DNA of 64,000 nucleotides, taken from Pleurostoma richardsiae (lineage: Eukaryota > Ascomycota > Sordariomycetes > Calosphaeriales > Pleurostomataceae). A program made the position numbers and the translations under genes. This document shows positions 31,363 to 42,117 of the stretch, piece by piece (position 1 is the first letter of the stretch; the number at the start of each line of letters is the position of its first letter). Under the pieces are notes generated by a model. That model was not told where the DNA came from and did not search any database. It was given only the letters and a program-made list of their open reading frames with translations. The DNA lies in assembly GCA_030052745.1 (NCBI GenBank), contig JANBVO010000033.1, positions 248,001-312,000 on the forward strand, written 5' to 3'.

Positions 31363-31828
31363 ATGAATGTGAGGGGAAATCAGGGGGGAGGAAAGCAGCG
31401 ACGACGCAAAAAGAAGGGGAAGGACTCAAATGGTCCGTCAGCCAGGATACAGAACCAGCCGTCTGTTGTCATCGCAACTCAACCGGATCCCTCGATGTCA
31501 CAGCTGGTACTGTGTTTCTCGATCTCGCAGAATGGTTTTTCCAACATCTCCCGTTGTGGGCATTGATCTACCGAGGGAAGACGCAGTCAGGGCCTACAGT
31601 GCATGGAAGCAGACCCAAGCAAGCACCGAGGAACAGAGAGAGTGTTACAGCCTGGCTCAGGATTTGACTCTGGCGAATTGCTTTGACCTTGGCATGCTTG
31701 CCAGCAACCAGGAAAAGATGTATCGGTTTTACAAAGCGCACGGTATTCCGGAAGGCGTGGCATGGCATTATGTACGCGACATCAAGGCGTTCTTGAAGCA
31801 ACGCGAAAGGGCAAAGAGCACACAATAG
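31363..31828 (+). pseudogene. Small basic protein gene, apparently frameshifted
   Basis: From the ATG at 31363 one frame gives a basic, nuclear-looking N-terminus (GGGKQRRRKKKGKDSNGP) and stops after about 67 codons. A second frame from about 31530 to 31828 continues with VFPTSPVVGIDLPREDA, then RAYSAWKQ, LGMLASNQEKMYRFYKAHG and VAWHYVRDIKAFLKQ. The second part resembles the G-x-A-x-x-(F/Y)-V-x-DI module at the end of many small ascomycete proteins of unknown role. A GT-AG pair of 24 nt lies between the parts but is too short and in the wrong phase. I infer a frameshift; a real intron elsewhere is possible. Confidence 0.4.
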
Positions 31829-32127
31829 AGCGTAAGACACAGGATGACGACTCGTCCTATTTCTTTCATTTCAAGAATCTTCAAGACCCGTGGTGTACTA
31901 GACAGTATCCAGCTTGTCACAGCGCGAGGATCTCACTCTCTCGTTAAATTTTTTCTAGAGGACAAGACTTCTGAGAATGCCACCAGAAGTCTCGGGACCT
32001 GGGGTCACGACCTCGAGCGGACCATATCCGACGCCTGGTCCGAATGGTAAGGGGCTTGCCAGATGCTGGCTGGTAACAGGAGAACGTCGAAGGTGACCAA
32101 TAGATCGCAAAGACACCAGCCCGTTAA

Positions 32128-33234
32128 CTATTCAGTCGACATCATCAGTAATACCGAAGACGAGTAGCAGTAGAAGCCCCCCTGATATAGGTTGCTGTCA
32201 TATAGCGAAGGGTCCTCGGTCTCGCTGAATAAGGCAGTGGATGGCGTCCAGCCCCAGACGCCCAGATCGTCGCCCGAGAAAGATTGGATCGGGTAGTCCG
32301 CACCTCCTGGGCGATAGGAGCAGAGCTCAGGATCTGGATATACGGGGCGTTCGTTATTACTCTCGTAGTTTCCTTCGTAGTTACCGGCACTGCATTCGAT
32401 TCCGGGTGGACTGTCGGAATATTCAATGGCCGAAGACGAAGCAATGGCTGCAGGCGGAGCTGGGTGTTGCGGTTCATCAATCCGTGGGGATGCCTGGTGC
32501 TGGACGTGATGGGAGGCTCCTTCCGACTCACAAGGCCTTCTTCTACTCTGGAGGCTTGCGATGGTGTCCGTGTCCTCATGTGTCGCCTGTAGAGTTCATC
32601 AGCTACTGGCATCTGGGATAAAATGATAAAATAGACAGCTAACCTTTCTAGGTCCCGGGCAGCTCTCAGTCTTCTTGCGTGTTGCGCTTGGCGAGTGCCT
32701 GGTGGGATCGCCCAGCTGCGCAAAGGACTCGTTGTCCTGGGAACAGCGGAAAGGCTTGGGTTTTTTCTCTTTGTGTTGGCATAGAGCCTTTCTCTGGTGC
32801 CTGTTCCGACTACCTCCAGTCGTAAAGGTCTTGTCGCAGTCGGGACACCTGTACGGCTTCACCCCGGTGTGGGTTCTTATGTGCTGGCGTAGGTTGCTGG
32901 TACACGAAAAGTCCCTGTCGCATGTGTCGCACTTGTAAGGCTTCTTCCCGCTGTGAATTATCCGGTGCCTCTCCCGACTGCTTCGATCCGTAAAGGGCTT
33001 GTCGCAGTCGGGACACCTGTACGGCTTCTCCCCGGTGTGGGTTCTTATGTGCTGGCGTAGGTTGCTGGTAGACGAGAAGTCCCTGTCGCATGTGTCGCAC
33101 TTGTGAGGCTTCTCCCCGCTGTGAACTCTCTTGTGCCTCTTCCAACGTTTTCGATCCTCAAAGGTCTTGTTACACGTGTCACACTTGTGAGTCTTCTTCC
33201 CGGTGTGTGAATCGGTGATGGCGGAGAAAGACAT
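32128..33234 (-). CDS. C2H2 zinc-finger protein with five fingers
   Basis: Exon 1 is 33234-32644 and exon 2 is 32586-32128. The 57-nt intron (gctgatg branch, ctctacag acceptor) is phase 0, giving 349 residues; an in-frame ATG at 33318 would add 28. Five C2H2 fingers start near residues 18, 46, 74, 102 and 130, joined by TGEKP-type linkers. Fingers 2-3 and 4-5 are near-identical pairs from a 168-bp tandem duplication. A degenerate finger follows (FRCSQDNESF). Exon 2 encodes a Ser/Pro/Tyr/acid-rich tail (IEYSDSPPGIE, GDDLGVWGWTPS) resembling an activation domain. A DNA-binding transcription factor is likely; its targets are unknown. Confidence 0.8.
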
Positions 33235-33440
33235 GATCGAACGATGGAGGCGGCTCTCAACACTGCGAGCGTTAGAGATCGGGACATGAATGTATTCTAT
33301 GCTCTTCACATGGCTCATTCCCTTCAGATCTTCTACTTATGTCCTCTCGTTCTTCGTGACCAAGATCTGAGCACTCGACTGACGACTGGGTTGAACACGG
33401 CAGACTCCTGAGGGGGCCTGTTGCTATGTTTACAGTTCCA

Positions 33441-33468
33441 CATATACATATATATATATATATATATA
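33441..33468. repeat. TA microsatellite
   Basis: About a dozen ta units within catatacatatatatatata. The segment 33235-33760 has no supported gene and is probably the 5' flank of the zinc-finger gene. Confidence 0.9.
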
Positions 33469-33760
33469 GCCAGGAAGGCCGGAGAAGCAGCACCAACCTG
33501 AGGCGTAGAGACGAGGGTTACTGTTGTCATGCACCCGCTGAAACTGGAAGCAATGCACTCTGCCAACGAAATGAGTCGGTGTGGAACATCTGTGGCAATT
33601 CCTAAATCCAATCGTGTTAGGTGGTGCGGCAGTTCTACCCCTAATCTCCACCACACCATGCCGCATGCCCGGCCCCCGGCCGGCCAGTAACATGACGCCT
33701 GGCCTGGGAGGCGATGCATCTCGTTCGTGCCACGGCTGATTGAAATGCATCACAGCTAAG

Positions 33761-33767
33761 ATATATA
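33761..33767 (+). promoter_or_regulatory. TATA-like box before the small gene at 33823
   Basis: The sequence atatata followed by gc lies about 60 bases upstream of the ATG at 33823, a usual distance for a fungal TATA element. Confidence 0.35.
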
Positions 33768-33822
33768 GCAAGAGCGTCTCAACCCTTTCTCTCGTTCTTG
33801 GCGGCGGAGAGGGGTGTGCAAA

Positions 33823-34131
33823 ATGTGTCAAGATACGTTACAAGGCCCAACGTTCCTACCCGTTAGCATTGATAGTAGTGCGGGAATGCATGAGGTCGAT
33901 CCCTCCGATGCAGACTCTGGCGCCGTGCAGAATGGATTCCGGTACGACGATGATGAAGACAGTGAGCATGGCTAATACTGTGGTGGGTATCCGGAAAGGC
34001 TGACAGATTGAAGAGCTGGTAGGGTCTACGCAGTCTCTGTTCCGACGGCTCGCCGTCACACGGGTAATATTCAGGAGAGCAATCCAAGAGACCAGTCCGA
34101 CACGTTATATGGCATCCTGGAACCGAGTTGA
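33823..34131 (+). CDS. Small two-exon hypothetical gene
   Basis: Exon 1 (33823-33961) and exon 2 (34034-34131) keep frame across a 72-nt intron (gtgagc donor, gctaat and gctgac branch-like sites, ctacgcag acceptor), giving 78 residues. The protein is acidic around the junction (FRYDDDED) and then basic/polar (SVPTARRHTGNIQESN). There is no known domain. The TATA-like box and good splice signals support it. A competing frame in the same DNA (34109-34366) contains ETLPLYTPGRPPSYRS, a style seen in disordered fungal proteins, so the 3' structure could differ. Confidence 0.4.
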
Positions 34132-35104
34132 TGCAGATCCTTTGCGGTCCACAACTGCCAGCACGACCGAGACTCTCCCGCTCTACACGCCTGGACGACC
34201 GCCGTCCTATCGCTCCACCGCATCAGGCATTGGCTCAAGGGTGGACGAAGACGGGCAACATCCAAATAGCAAAGCGACCTGGAAGGGCAGATGCGGGATC
34301 TCGAGGGCGTGGGTCAAGAACGCATGTAGAGCATTGCGAGATAGATTAGCCAAGCTGAGGTCATGACTGGATGGTGGACAGGAGAGTATTGCAAGCGCGC
34401 ATTACCATCACCACTTCTTTGAGAGCTTTGCCAGGGCCAATTGTGAGCAGAGATACTACCGCGTCCTGAGCATACCCGGGAATAGGTGCGCGATATTAGG
34501 TTTCGGATGACCAGAATTTCATCATTGCGCCGCACCTGTTCTGGAACAGACGTCTTCCGCCACTGGCGAGATTCTCCGCACAGCTCCTGGGAGTTGAGCT
34601 CGCAAGAAGGCTGGGCCAATCACCACGAGTCGTCCATCTCAGAACCCAACAACCCGAGACAGCGGAGTCCGCACCGGTGAGTCAATGTAAGCACCATCGA
34701 CCTCTTCGGTCTGATGCCTGTACACAAGTGGGCGCGTAGGTACTTGCTGCTTCTTTCCTCTTACGCCGTCGAACAACCTATATACGGTGGCAGGTCGCCT
34801 AACTAGACCGCCCGATTGGTCTTTGCTCGGCGGAGCTCTTTGTTGTTGTCATTACCAGACCAGACTCTATGATGACAGTCCACACGCGCAGATGGTCGCC
34901 ACGCGAACCATCATTGACGCCTCTGAGAAGGTGCGATTTTCGATTCGCACTGCTTGCGATGACGTAGCCGGGAACTCTTCACGGTATGCTGGCAGGGCTT
35001 TCAGTCCAGGTGCGGTGCGGCTGACGTCAAAAGTGGCTGGGCTCCGCTTGTGGCTGGACCCCACTACCATCGCTTCTTGTCAGTCAATGAGTGAACGACC
35101 TGAA
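34132..35104. other. No supported gene
   Basis: Short competing frames only. The APH-like frame is open from about 35105 onward. Confidence 0.4.
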
Positions 35105-35352
35105 CCTTCACTGACACCTCCACACTCTGGAGCTTCCCTCAAACTCTTGATTGGCATTCTAATATATCTTGTCGAGATGGGAGCCTTTATAAGCAGCGCA
35201 AAGCCTGGCACAACCGTGCCCGAGCTGGAACGAGAGACCGAACCTGCAGGAGCCGCAGCGGCGGATTCCCCAGCGACGCTCGAACCCGAAGGTTTGCACA
35301 ATACCTTTCCCAAGCGCATGAGGTCTTTTTCATAACAACTTGGAAAGGGACG

Positions 35353-36057
35353 GTGATCTTCGAGTCTCTTGGGCGAAAGATCGTCCGGCACGGCGACAGG
35401 GTGACCAAGATCGACCCCGATGGGATCAAGCCGTCTGAGGCGGAAGTGATGCGTTTTATAGGCGAGCACACCGAGATTCCCGTGCCACGCGTGCACGACG
35501 CCACACTCACGTCTATAACTATGGACTTCGTTGAGGGCACCACGTTGGAGAAGACGTGGAACAGCCTGTCCGACGCTGAGCGGGACACCGTCAGCGCCCA
35601 GCTGCGCGGCTACCTCGATCAGCTACGAGCAATAAAGGGCTCGTACATTGGCGGTTTCGGGAGGAACCCAGCCGTCGTCTCGCGCTACTTCTCCGTCGAG
35701 GGCGGCCCGTTCGCTAGCGAGGCCGAGTGGAACGACTTTCTGCTCGAAGACATCCACCCCGAGCACCCACGAGCCTTCCGGAGCATGGTTCAGGACGAGC
35801 TGCGGACTGACCATGACATCGTTCTGACCCATGGCGACCTCGTCGCTCAGAACATACTCGTTCGCGACGGCCGCATCGTAGCGCTGCTCGACTGGGAGAA
35901 CGCCGGCTTCTATCCTGAGTACGTCGAGCTCGTGAAGCCGCTCCGCGGTCCGGATTGGCGAGTTGGCTACTACAATGCCCTCCTGGACATATTCCCACGT
36001 CGGTATGGCGCCGAGTATCTGATGGATCAATTTCTATCTTCGATCTCGAGACATTGA
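35353..36057 (+). CDS. APH-fold kinase-like protein (aminoglycoside/choline kinase family)
   Basis: The frame holds the N-lobe pattern GRKIVRHGDRVTK, then EAEVMRFIGEHTEIPVPRV and MDFVEGTTLEKTW. The catalytic loop HGDLVAQNILV and the metal-binding DWENAGFYP motif are also present. This is the fungal APH-type phosphotransferase fold, with all key residues present. Substrates in fungi are mostly unknown; the family is not evidence of drug resistance. The frame continues upstream without a stop to about 35105 but without an ATG, and 35353 is a GTG. A short upstream exon with the true start is therefore missing here. A candidate is the frame around 35177 (MGAFISSAKPG). The C-terminus is complete. 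Confidence 0.75.
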   Translation: MIFESLGRKIVRHGDRVTKIDPDGIKPSEAEVMRFIGEHTEIPVPRVHDATLTSITMDFVEGTTLEKTWNSLSDAERDTVSAQLRGYLDQLRAIKGSYIGGFGRNPAVVSRYFSVEGGPFASEAEWNDFLLEDIHPEHPRAFRSMVQDELRTDHDIVLTHGDLVAQNILVRDGRIVALLDWENAGFYPEYVELVKPLRGPDWRVGYYNALLDIFPRRYGAEYLMDQFLSSISRH

Positions 36058-36377
36058 GCGGGCGGTCGGGTTTGCCCGGAGAATCTCCGCAGAAGACCCT
36101 TCATGCCGGGAGCAGACTTGGTTTTCGACGAGGTCATGCCAACCATCCCCGGCATTCAAACTCGACCGAACGGACACATTCCCACATATGACATGCATAA
36201 GTGACCAGAATCAATCGAACAGACATTCCGTGTATCCATCCCATCGAGTGCATCTGCCACATCTTTTGCTTCCTCGCTCGCCTCACGCACTTGGCAAAGC
36301 AAACACATGGCGGCGTGACGTGCGTAGCGCGTGCATACCCCTCTTCCTCCTATCATCCATGAGCCACCTTTGGATGT

Positions 36378-36812
36378 CTAAGACGTATATGGGGCTTGTA
36401 GAAGGATCTCTGCCATACCATCGAGCGCCGCATCAGCCTCGGACATGGAGATCAGTCCGGCCTTGGTGCACGATTGTAAAGCGTCACCAACCCAGTTATG
36501 GCAGTTCCAGTCGTGTTCGGCGTTGTTCACAGCCGTGGTCCAGATGGCACTGCGCAGGTCGGACAACCTGGATGCTGGGATGGTCGCGATAGGCACGCTG
36601 CCTGCGAATAGATCACTGCACCTTGGAGTGCGGCCGCGACTCTCGTCACGCACGAAACCACCAGCGAAGCCTATCAGGTGGATGAAGCGGCGGTCTTGAT
36701 CCGGGTGCTCGATGAATAGACCAGTGTGTCGGTACGGGTATGCGTCGAGGGGCTTGCCGCGGAAGATAAAAATGCTGAGGCTTGCTTGCTTGCTGCTGCG
36801 TATCGTCTCCAT
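36378..36812 (-). CDS. DUF6914 family small protein
   Basis: The start at 36812 (METIRSSKQ) gives 144 residues, the length usual for this family. Typical features are SIFIFRGKPLDAYPYRHTG, then LFIEHPDQ, the block DWNCHNWVGDAL and a C-terminal AALDGMAEILLQA. I recognise these as the fungal DUF6914 pattern; the conserved Cys, His and Asn of WNCHNWVGDAL suggest a papain-like or cysteine-centred fold, though no activity is known. The frame is open upstream to 36995, but that part is hydrophobic and unlike the family. It is intact and stands alone, convergent with the APH-like gene. Confidence 0.75.
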   Translation of the reverse strand: METIRSSKQASLSIFIFRGKPLDAYPYRHTGLFIEHPDQDRRFIHLIGFAGGFVRDESRGRTPRCSDLFAGSVPIATIPASRLSDLRSAIWTTAVNNAEHDWNCHNWVGDALQSCTKAGLISMSEADAALDGMAEILLQAPYTS

Positions 36813-38305
36813 TCTACATGACGGCTTGTCCAAGCGCGGTGGTGCGAGTTCAGCCGTCTTGCGCCCTTCGAGAGACGACAGACGGAGCTCGAGGCGATCT
36901 TGCAGCTGCAGCGAAGAGCCGAAGAAACCCAAGAGTAGGCAGAGGAGAGTTACGGGAGCATTGCACGGTAAGCAGCTTGTGTAGGAAGCGATCACCTCGA
37001 AGCGACGGCGGCCTCGAAGAGACGGCTAGCACACGAAACATCCTGTTGGCCGGGACGGAGCGTTCAGACGCCGCAGCCACCAGAGCTCGAGGTCCAATCA
37101 TCTCCACCGAAAGTCTCTGCGATAGTCTCTGCTGGAGAGTCGCTGCTGCATGTGTCACACGTGTAAGCTGTAAGCCTCCTCCCCGGGGCGTGAGTCGGTG
37201 CTGATGGAGACAGCCATGATCGAAGGACGGGGGCGCCTCTCGACACTAGGAGCGTTAGCGATCGGGACTTGACAGACTGCCCCCGCAATGTGGGGGATCT
37301 ATCTGGAAGAGCCGGCATCGTAGTGTGCCCCTAGCACCGGCACGCCTCCCCCCTGAGCGCTCATTTCCGCCGCACTTGTACCCCTCGCATTTCTGGCGCA
37401 GAGCCGTCGCGTCGCGCGAAGAGCTCCCTGCGGCGCGTTTCACGTCGGGTGCCTGTTTCGGAAGGTACAGATCATCTCGAAGCAGCTCACATGTCGTCCT
37501 CGTGGGGGGCGGAGTCAGAGCCGAGTTCGCGAAGACGTACCGTTACCATCCAGAACGCGCCGCGCCAGCCAGCACCGGGGGACCTCTGCCGGAGATACGC
37601 GGTGTTGTGGACGAGCCCCTTTGTACCGTCCGTGAGAGCCAGTGCAGATCCCCGTGTGAGTCACGACGCGTGGCCCTGCGGCTCAACCTCCCGGCTTGAC
37701 ACAGCGAGCCCGGAGCTCCAGTTGGACAGCCGGCATGCACCATGCCTGAGACCAGCCTGCCTTGCAGCGGCACACCGAGCGAGGCCCTGGTGAATCCCAG
37801 CGAATGGTGCGGGATCCACTCTCGTCGAGGCAGACACGACGCGCAGATCTCGCAGGAGCACGAATGACAGCAATGGCCGGCATCGCCCGCCTTGACGCAC
37901 CCGGAACACGCGTCCGAGGCGAGCACACGAAGCTACGCGCTGGAAGAGGTCTGCGCAGGGTAGGTGGCCAGCGGGAGCCTCAAAGCAAGAGCTCTCGACG
38001 ACCTGACCAGCTTCTTCTTGATCGGCAAGATCGCCGAGGCACGGCGATGCTTTAGCAAGGCAGGCATGGGCTCGCAGCTACTGCCGGTCTGGGGCATGGA
38101 GGGTTACGCCACGAACAGCACGCCCGTCGTCGAGGAGTTCCTGCGGACGGGCGTGCGAGGTCTATTGCTGCTGAGCGAGATGGGAATCGTGCGGCGCGAG
38201 AGATGTCTCGCATTTTGCTATCCCGTCGCATTTCGGAAACCCTACGCAGATACATGGACTCCATCACTGTCCCCGAGTAGATAGCTGCCCATTTCCATCG
38301 CCTGT
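36813..38305. other. No firmly supported gene; possible decayed F-box tail
   Basis: Competing GC-rich frames occur on both strands. Near 38215-38280 a plus-strand frame ends SRRISETLRRYM, then DSITVPE and a stop, resembling the tail of the F-box protein at 18629. A Cys-rich minus-strand stretch at about 37830-37930 resembles no family closely enough to name. Confidence 0.35.
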
Positions 38306-38571
38306 TCACTGGCCACGTTTATTGATTCTCTCCATAAGCTTGTCCATGTCAAGTTTCGCCGGAGTCTCGATGCAGTACACGTTGTGGCGTACCTGAGGAC
38401 GTTAGCTCAGGATCGCTCGCACTAGATGCTTCTGCTTGCCTCAACATTGTACTTGTTCTTACCGCACGTCTCCGTGAGAATGCTGCACAAGGCTTCGGCT
38501 TCCACCAGCCTTGTGTGGATAAATCCGAGCCCCTCACCTTCTTTCGGAGGTGGTCCGTTGTCGCTGCTCAT
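38306..38571 (-). CDS. Micro-protein gene with a GC-AG intron
   Basis: Exon 1 (38571-38440) and exon 2 (38392-38306) join in phase to 72 residues. The 47-nt intron begins gcaagc after GAG, the consensus of the rare GC-AG class, and has a gagctaac branch sequence and tcctcag acceptor. The junction reads KYNVE-VRHNVYCIETPAKL, a smooth alternation typical of a small alpha/beta protein. The protein starts MSSDNGPPPKEGEG and ends MERINKRGQ. I do not recognise the family. It is too short to be found by simple length filters, and without the GC donor the frame stops. Confidence 0.5.
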
Positions 38572-39319
38572 GGTGACCGACGAACAGTGCTGAGAAGTTG
38601 CAGGGATAGCTCTGACGATACTTTTCTGGAGAAATAGTTTCGCGATGTGTCAAAGTCAGCAAATTTATGGCCTCCTGGCAGCTCGCGAGGCGCTTCTCGG
38701 CCCCTATGACAACCGCCATTGGGTGAAGGGCAATTACTATTATGTTGCATGCACGGACGCAAGCTAGGACGGCCAATGGTTCAGACATCCCCTCGCAACC
38801 GATCTGCAAGCGAGACAGTAAACAATACTCCACGTGACAATGTTCTCTGAGGGCGCACGGGCCACAAGTGTCCTCAGACACTTGTGATCCGTGCACGACC
38901 TAATACCCAGCTCGTATGAACACCTTCCAGAAGCAAAGGAACCGCCAAGGTATCAATCAGTCTTATGATGAATGCCTTGCAACCATGCAGTCTCTCTTAT
39001 AGGGGTGGAAGCTGCCGAACAAAGGGCAGCGGGAAGCGGTCGCAGGAGCAGTCACTCGAGTTCGACTGGAGCACCTGTACTCGTGACAATACGGTGGCCG
39101 CCTGCACGCCGTCTCTTGAAGAGATGCGATTTGTGCTGCAGTAACGGCTGATGGCATTGGATTATTGTCTGACCTCCAGTGGCAGCCTCAGGCTGGCTTT
39201 ACATGTCGCTCCCTCGGTTCAACGCGTCATCATCCATCAGGCATACCATGAATCCCCCAACTTCCGTCCAGTTCCCCTGCTTTCCCCTGCGGCCCCCGCG
39301 GTGGCATCCGCTATCGTCA

Positions 39320-39715
39320 TCACCATACACGGTACTCCTGAGCGAGTTGTTGCCAGAAAGGGCCGTCATCCTCCACCGGCACATATCGGCGTTTGGCGAC
39401 GTTTGTCATGATATACTTGTGCTGCATCTCCCGTGCGATATGTCTCTGAATATCCTCCTGTTTCTCCATATTGCGCTGAGTGGTCTGCGGAGACGATGGA
39501 AGAACCCCTCCAGGAGCTTGAAATGCTCTGGCGTAGCGATATAAGCGTCTCCGCCAGAGCGTAATGAGAGACTTCGTAGTTTTCTGCACCAGACCCCGTC
39601 CGGAGGTGTTTTTGGACGCGCACGCCTGGGCGGTGTCGAGGGGCGCTTCGCAGTCGGATGACTCGTCGTCATCGTCGATGGCGCATTCGTTAACAGAGCT
39701 CTCTAGACGCGACAT
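39320..39715 (-). CDS. Hypothetical small protein
   Basis: From the ATG at 39715 (MSRLESSVNE) the frame gives 131 residues. It has an acidic N-terminus (AIDDDDESSDCE), a basic centre (TLWRRRLYRYAR) and a helical Gln-rich C-terminal half (MEKQEDIQRHIAREMQHK), ending near DGPFWQQLAQEYRVW. No domain is recognised. A gtatgg donor lies within the last codons, so further exons may exist. The 38572-39319 stretch holds no other gene I can support. Confidence 0.45.
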   Translation of the reverse strand: MSRLESSVNECAIDDDDESSDCEAPLDTAQACASKNTSGRGLVQKTTKSLITLWRRRLYRYARAFQAPGGVLPSSPQTTQRNMEKQEDIQRHIAREMQHKYIMTNVAKRRYVPVEDDGPFWQQLAQEYRVW

Positions 39716-40348
39716 GGCTGTTTCTTCATCGTTCAGTTCAGAACGCTGCGGGACATAGAGCTCTGCGAGCAACCCGGAAAATGGGTGGGCTGGAGATATA
39801 ACAGTTTGGGAGCTGCTTCAAGCCGGGTCCGCAGCCCATGGAGGTGGCGGGAGACTCCAGCCATCCCACCTCAATTCTTTCCCTGTATCCCCACGAAATT
39901 ACGTAGCCTGGCTGAGCATGATGCTGATCCGGCCTTGGCTAGTCGATCCGGTGTCAGACTTGTTGCCAGAGACTCGCGAATCGATTGGGCACGATCACGG
40001 CCGATGCATGAACGAGCTTATCCGTTGCCCTCTCTTGATTGGGCCATGATCTCCCATTGCTGCATTCCTACAGAGGCCGGGTGAAGGAACACCAGTCGAA
40101 CAATCCGTCCGACTCGTCCGTGAGTCACACTCGACCGCCAGCCTCTTTGCCAGGCCTGCCGTTATAGTCTTGACGTCTTGGCAGTCGACCTCACGATTAG
40201 ACTACGGACCTTTGGCGACCGGAAGGGTAGTCTTCCCTCAGCTCTATCCAGAAGCGTATATACTTGGGTCGCTTTCGAGGTTATTCCTCCTTCTCTTACA
40301 AGGCGCCAATCCAGCTACCTATGTGGCAGAACGCGTGCGTCTCGTGCG
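39716..40348. other. Intergenic, no supported gene
   Basis: Only short unsupported frames are visible. It probably contains the divergent promoters of the genes at 39715 (minus) and 40349 (plus). Confidence 0.4.
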
Positions 40349-41226
40349 ATGGCCAGAACCAATTCCGGCCCCGAAGCTCTTCCTGCTATGCAGTCCAGAC
40401 TCAGTCCCATAGCTGGCGCCTCCCAGGACGGCAGTCGCAACCGCGGAACACGCCAACGCATCAGTTCAGACGATGAGGATGATGCGGCAACCATCTGTGG
40501 CACAGACTCGACCGCAGGGCAAGAGGTGAGTTTTTCATGGGTAGCATGTCCAACGTATTCTCTCAGACACTCGCTGATGTGCTTTAGGCCAGCGCTACAG
40601 CCAAGAGAAGACGACCCATCGAGCAAGACTCTTCTTCGGCTCGACCGACAAAATATATCATGCGGACATTGGCGACCGGCGGGAGAGAGGCCATTCGAGA
40701 AAGTGCAATGAGCGACAAAGACACACTCGTCCAGCGCTTTTCACCTGGTGACCGGGCGGTTCAGTCGTTCGTGGAAGCCGTGTATGAAAGGGTAGATACA
40801 GGGCGTGTGGAAAGGGATCGCTTGGAGAAAGTTAACGAAAATCTGATGAAAATGCTACAACATCGTGAGGCGGAGATAGACAGCCTCCGTGTCGAACTAC
40901 GCCACGTACATACGAGGCTACAGCGTCTTCTGCATGAAAAGGCGCTTACGGATCAGCAACAGATGCTTATGATACAAGCACGCAGTCGGTTTGTTCAGGC
41001 ACTTCAGATTTTCAGTGGATATCACAAAGACATGCATGACCGCTGGCAAGCATGTATCGACATGTTTCCGATGAGCACCCGACCGGTGCCGCCGGGACAG
41101 CCGGCTCAGTGGCAAGGACTGGAAGGGCCAGGGGGGCAAACAACGAGACAACCCGTGCCGTCGGCTCTAGCCCCTTGCAAAGGCCCTCCTTCAGGGGGAT
41201 TGGATAGTCCTTTGCATCGCGTCTAG
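40349..41226 (+). CDS. Coiled-coil protein, probably nuclear
   Basis: Exon 1 (40349-40525) and exon 2 (40588-41226) join in phase across a 62-nt intron (gtgagt donor, cgctgat branch, ctttag acceptor), giving 271 residues. The N-terminus is disordered with an acidic SSDDEDDAAT segment, and a basic AKRRRPIEQ nuclear-type signal follows the junction. Residues about 115-185 are strongly heptad-like (ERDRLEKVNENLMKMLQHRE, then LRVELRHVHTRLQRLL), indicating a long coiled coil. The C-terminus is Pro/Gly-rich. Length and layout recall small scaffold or bZIP-like proteins, but no bZIP basic region is present. The function is unknown. Confidence 0.65.
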
Positions 41227-41429
41227 CTATGATAAGCAGTATCGAATACATTCAGACGACGTGTTCTGATCCGTCATGCGAGCGTGAGAAGACCGTAGGC
41301 GTGATTTTGCGGTTGCCGAGCAGTCGGGTGACAAACACGGCAGTGCTGCCGAGTACAGCCATGTCCCTTCATCGTCTACTGCGGTTCGAGCTGATTGTAA
41401 AAAGTCGACACCTCCTGGCTCCAGGATTC

Positions 41430-41813
41430 TCAGTGTTGAGGCAATAGTCTCTTGAGCTTCAGGTCCGCCTTGCCAGCCGCCGTCTCGAGAAAATTGCCGA
41501 GGATAACAAGAGTGTCTTTGCCTCTGTCCGGCCTGAGCTCCGGAAATACAGTCTCCCGGAAGATCCACCTGACCACTTCTGGCCCGAGGAACCCGCGTAG
41601 GCGTGTGGGCGATTCCGCGCACACTTTGACGCACTTCCTGAACTTCTCGAAGTCCTCGGGCTTGACCCGCTGCTTGCCGTTAGCGAGCTGCACGCAGGTG
41701 AAGAGCGCAAAACCAACCCTCCAGTCGTCCCGGAAAACTATACTGCAGTCCTCGAGAAAGTGCTCCTCTGCCCTAGCATCTCCCGCATCTGTGCAGGAGA
41801 TCTTCCTTTAATC
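41430..41813 (-). CDS. Unrecognised family, better copy (paralogue at 7303)
   Basis: The minus strand is open from about 41813 with EEHFLEDCSIVFRDDWRVG, then FALFTCVQLANGKQRV, LGPEVVRWIFRETVFPE and a final KADLKLKRLLPQH. It lacks an ATG at its beginning. A ctgcacag acceptor lies at the boundary, so the first exon is upstream; a candidate frame is 41818-42041 (VLPVKYIFMKNSK), but its donor is unclear. The alignment with 7303-7905 identifies a two-member family in this window. No catalytic motif is visible. It is treated as a partial gene. Confidence 0.45.
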
Positions 41814-42117
41814 CTCTCGGCAAGAGCCTGGTGGACGCGACCTCAGCTGGGTGTAATTGCCATATAGTCCAAGGCAATGTTGGCCGCTAATGGAGTGCAT
41901 ATCATCGTGAAGGACAGTGATTGAATCAGGCAAGTCCTCCGGCACGGCTCTCGGAACCTTGGAGTTCTTCATGAATATGTACTTGACGGGAAGGACGGTA
42001 GCCTCACAGCTTTGCAGGTGGATGTCAATATCAAGGACCACAGTACGTCAATCTCGTTGAAGTGTTAAATGGTATGCAAGTGTATACCAGCTACGTGAAA
42101 GCCAGACCGGCATCCCA

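Noticed and set aside
37543-37926. Cys-rich minus-strand stretch (CSGC, CCHSC, CEICASC) considered as a DUF3716 or zinc-binding fragment
   Set aside because: Spacing does not fit DUF3716, and the rest of the frame is low-quality.
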